From CAITWF01 sp038231575 (GTDB lineage Bacteria > Verrucomicrobiota > Verrucomicrobiia > Opitutales > Opitutaceae), in assembly GCA_038231575.1 (NCBI GenBank), contig JBBRLB010000008.1, positions 1-64,000 of the forward strand: a DNA stretch of 64,000 nucleotides, given 5' to 3'. How positions within the stretch are numbered: the first letter of the stretch is position 1; each line of letters begins with the position of its first letter. Shown one piece after another: positions 63,217-64,000 of the stretch. Below the pieces are notes generated by a model. That model was not told the DNA's origin. It saw only the letters and a list, made by a program, of their open reading frames with translations, and made no database searches. A program made the position numbers and the translations under genes.

Positions 63217-64000
63217 TTACATCTTGCCGCCGTAGATCGCGCTGGCGCCGAGCTCTTCCTCGATGCGGAGGAGCTGGTTGTATTTCGCGACGCGATCGGT
63301 GCGGCAGAGCGAACCGGTCTTGATCTGGCCGGCGTTGGTCGCGACGGCGATGTCGGCGATTGTGACGTCCTCGGTCTCGCCGGAGCGGTGGCTGATGACG
63401 GCGGTGTAGTTCGCTTCTTTTGCCATCTCGACAGCGTCGAGCGTTTCGGTGAGCGAACCGATTTGGTTCACCTTGACGAGAATCGAGTTCGCGGTCCCGG
63501 TCGCAATGCCCTCGGCGAGGAACTCGGTGTTCGTGACAAAAAGATCGTCGCCGACGAGCTGGACCTTGTCGCCGATGGCGACGGTGAGTTTCTTCCAGGT
63601 TTCCCAATCGCCTTCGGCGCAACCGTCCTCGATCGAGATGATGGGGTATTTCGCGACGAGCTTCTTGTAGAAATTGACGATGTCGTCGCCGGTGAGGACT
63701 TCGCCGGTCGATTTTTTGAAGACGTATTGCTTCTTTTCTTTGACGTAAAATTCCGAGGCGGCGACGTCGAGGGCGAGGTTGATGTCCTTGCCGAGTTTGT
63801 AGCCGGCGTTCTTCACGGCGAGCGAGATGACATCGAGTGCCGCCTCGGCCGACTCGAGCTTGGGCGCGAAGCCGCCTTCATCGCCGACGGCGGTGGCGAG
63901 GCCTTTGTCCTTGAGCACTTTTTTCAGCGAATGGAAAACTTCACAGCCCATGCGGAGCGCCTCGGAGAAGGTTTTCGCGCCGGTCGGCATGATCATGAAT
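63217..64000 (-). CDS. eno: Enolase (5' truncated by the window edge)
   Basis: About 261 residues of the C-terminal part are present; the start lies beyond base 64000, since the frame continues past the ATG at 63996 with Phe, as in the family pattern (E)FMIMP-GA. Enolase converts 2-phosphoglycerate to phosphoenolpyruvate in glycolysis. Visible marks are AVGDEGGFAPKL, the metal-binding SIEDGCAEGDW and GDDLFVTN, the catalytic lysine in ILVKVNQIGSLTE, and SHRSGETEDVTIADIAV near the end. All catalytic residues in this part are intact. Confidence 0.96.
   Translation of the reverse strand, partial: FMIMPTGAKTFSEALRMGCEVFHSLKKVLKDKGLATAVGDEGGFAPKLESAEAALDVISLAVKNAGYKLGKDINLALDVAASEFYVKEKKQYVFKKSTGEVLTGDDIVNFYKKLVAKYPIISIEDGCAEGDWETWKKLTVAIGDKVQLVGDDLFVTNTEFLAEGIATGTANSILVKVNQIGSLTETLDAVEMAKEANYTAVISHRSGETEDVTIADIAVATNAGQIKTGSLCRTDRVAKYNQLLRIEEELGASAIYGGKM

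Overview
The window is high-GC, gene-dense bacterial chromosome. Gene content and style suggest the phylum Verrucomicrobiota, probably an Opitutales/Opitutaceae relative. The reasons are a housekeeping set with a DksA-like protein carrying a lysine-rich head beside ileS, several GT-C type membrane proteins, many short palindromic intergenic repeats, and start codons preceded by pyrimidine-rich rather than Shine-Dalgarno sequence. That assignment is inference from memory; no 16S rRNA, tRNA, phage, transposase or CRISPR is visible. Both edges cut genes: a glycolate-oxidase-type flavoprotein on the left and enolase on the right.

Layout. 1-7.3 kb: flavoprotein end, an unknown gene, a secreted carboxylesterase fused to a C-terminal beta domain, a DHA2 drug exporter, and a frameshifted beta-propeller gene. 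7.3-10 kb: CocE-type hydrolase overlapping a histidine phosphatase. 10-15.3 kb: a GT-C-like membrane gene broken by one stop codon, a GT39 gene, and a class C serine hydrolase. 15.4-21.3 kb: smc and a TPR membrane protein. 21.3-26.8 kb: a GAF-PilB ATPase divergent from yraN, zwf and opcA (pentose phosphate entry). 26.8-30.6 kb: a membrane protein and a DUF4832 protein, then a hicB-hicA toxin-antitoxin pair. 30.6-40.1 kb: tyrS, a peroxiredoxin with a clear terminator, acnA, a STAS/SpoIIE-phosphatase pair (partner switching), trpB, and yicC.

40.2-48.4 kb is a long minus-strand run: hemF-hemE-hemY (oxygen-dependent end of heme synthesis), then ileS, the DksA-like gene and lspA. A histidine-rich membrane protein is divergent from hemF. 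49-57 kb holds a DD-carboxypeptidase, a GNAT/YdeI pair, and a block with a kinase-less TPR receptor, a GT-C membrane protein and a full TPR sensor histidine kinase. 57-64 kb holds an exported protein, prfC, a DUF3052 protein, an RlmI-type methyltransferase, a CheY-like regulator, a coiled-coil exported protein and enolase.

The most unusual theme is repeat DNA. Several families of short palindromic or simple-sequence tracts lie between genes, and similar tracts appear in frame inside housekeeping genes (hemF, prfC, ileS, the 5' end of lspA), where they add peptide segments that the families normally lack. Two copies of an 88-bp segment (1971-2058 and 4478-4565) align without gaps at 58 of 88 positions, each starting in a palindrome and ending in ATGAAAA. 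Two genes carry single-base lesions, which could be decay or sequencing error.
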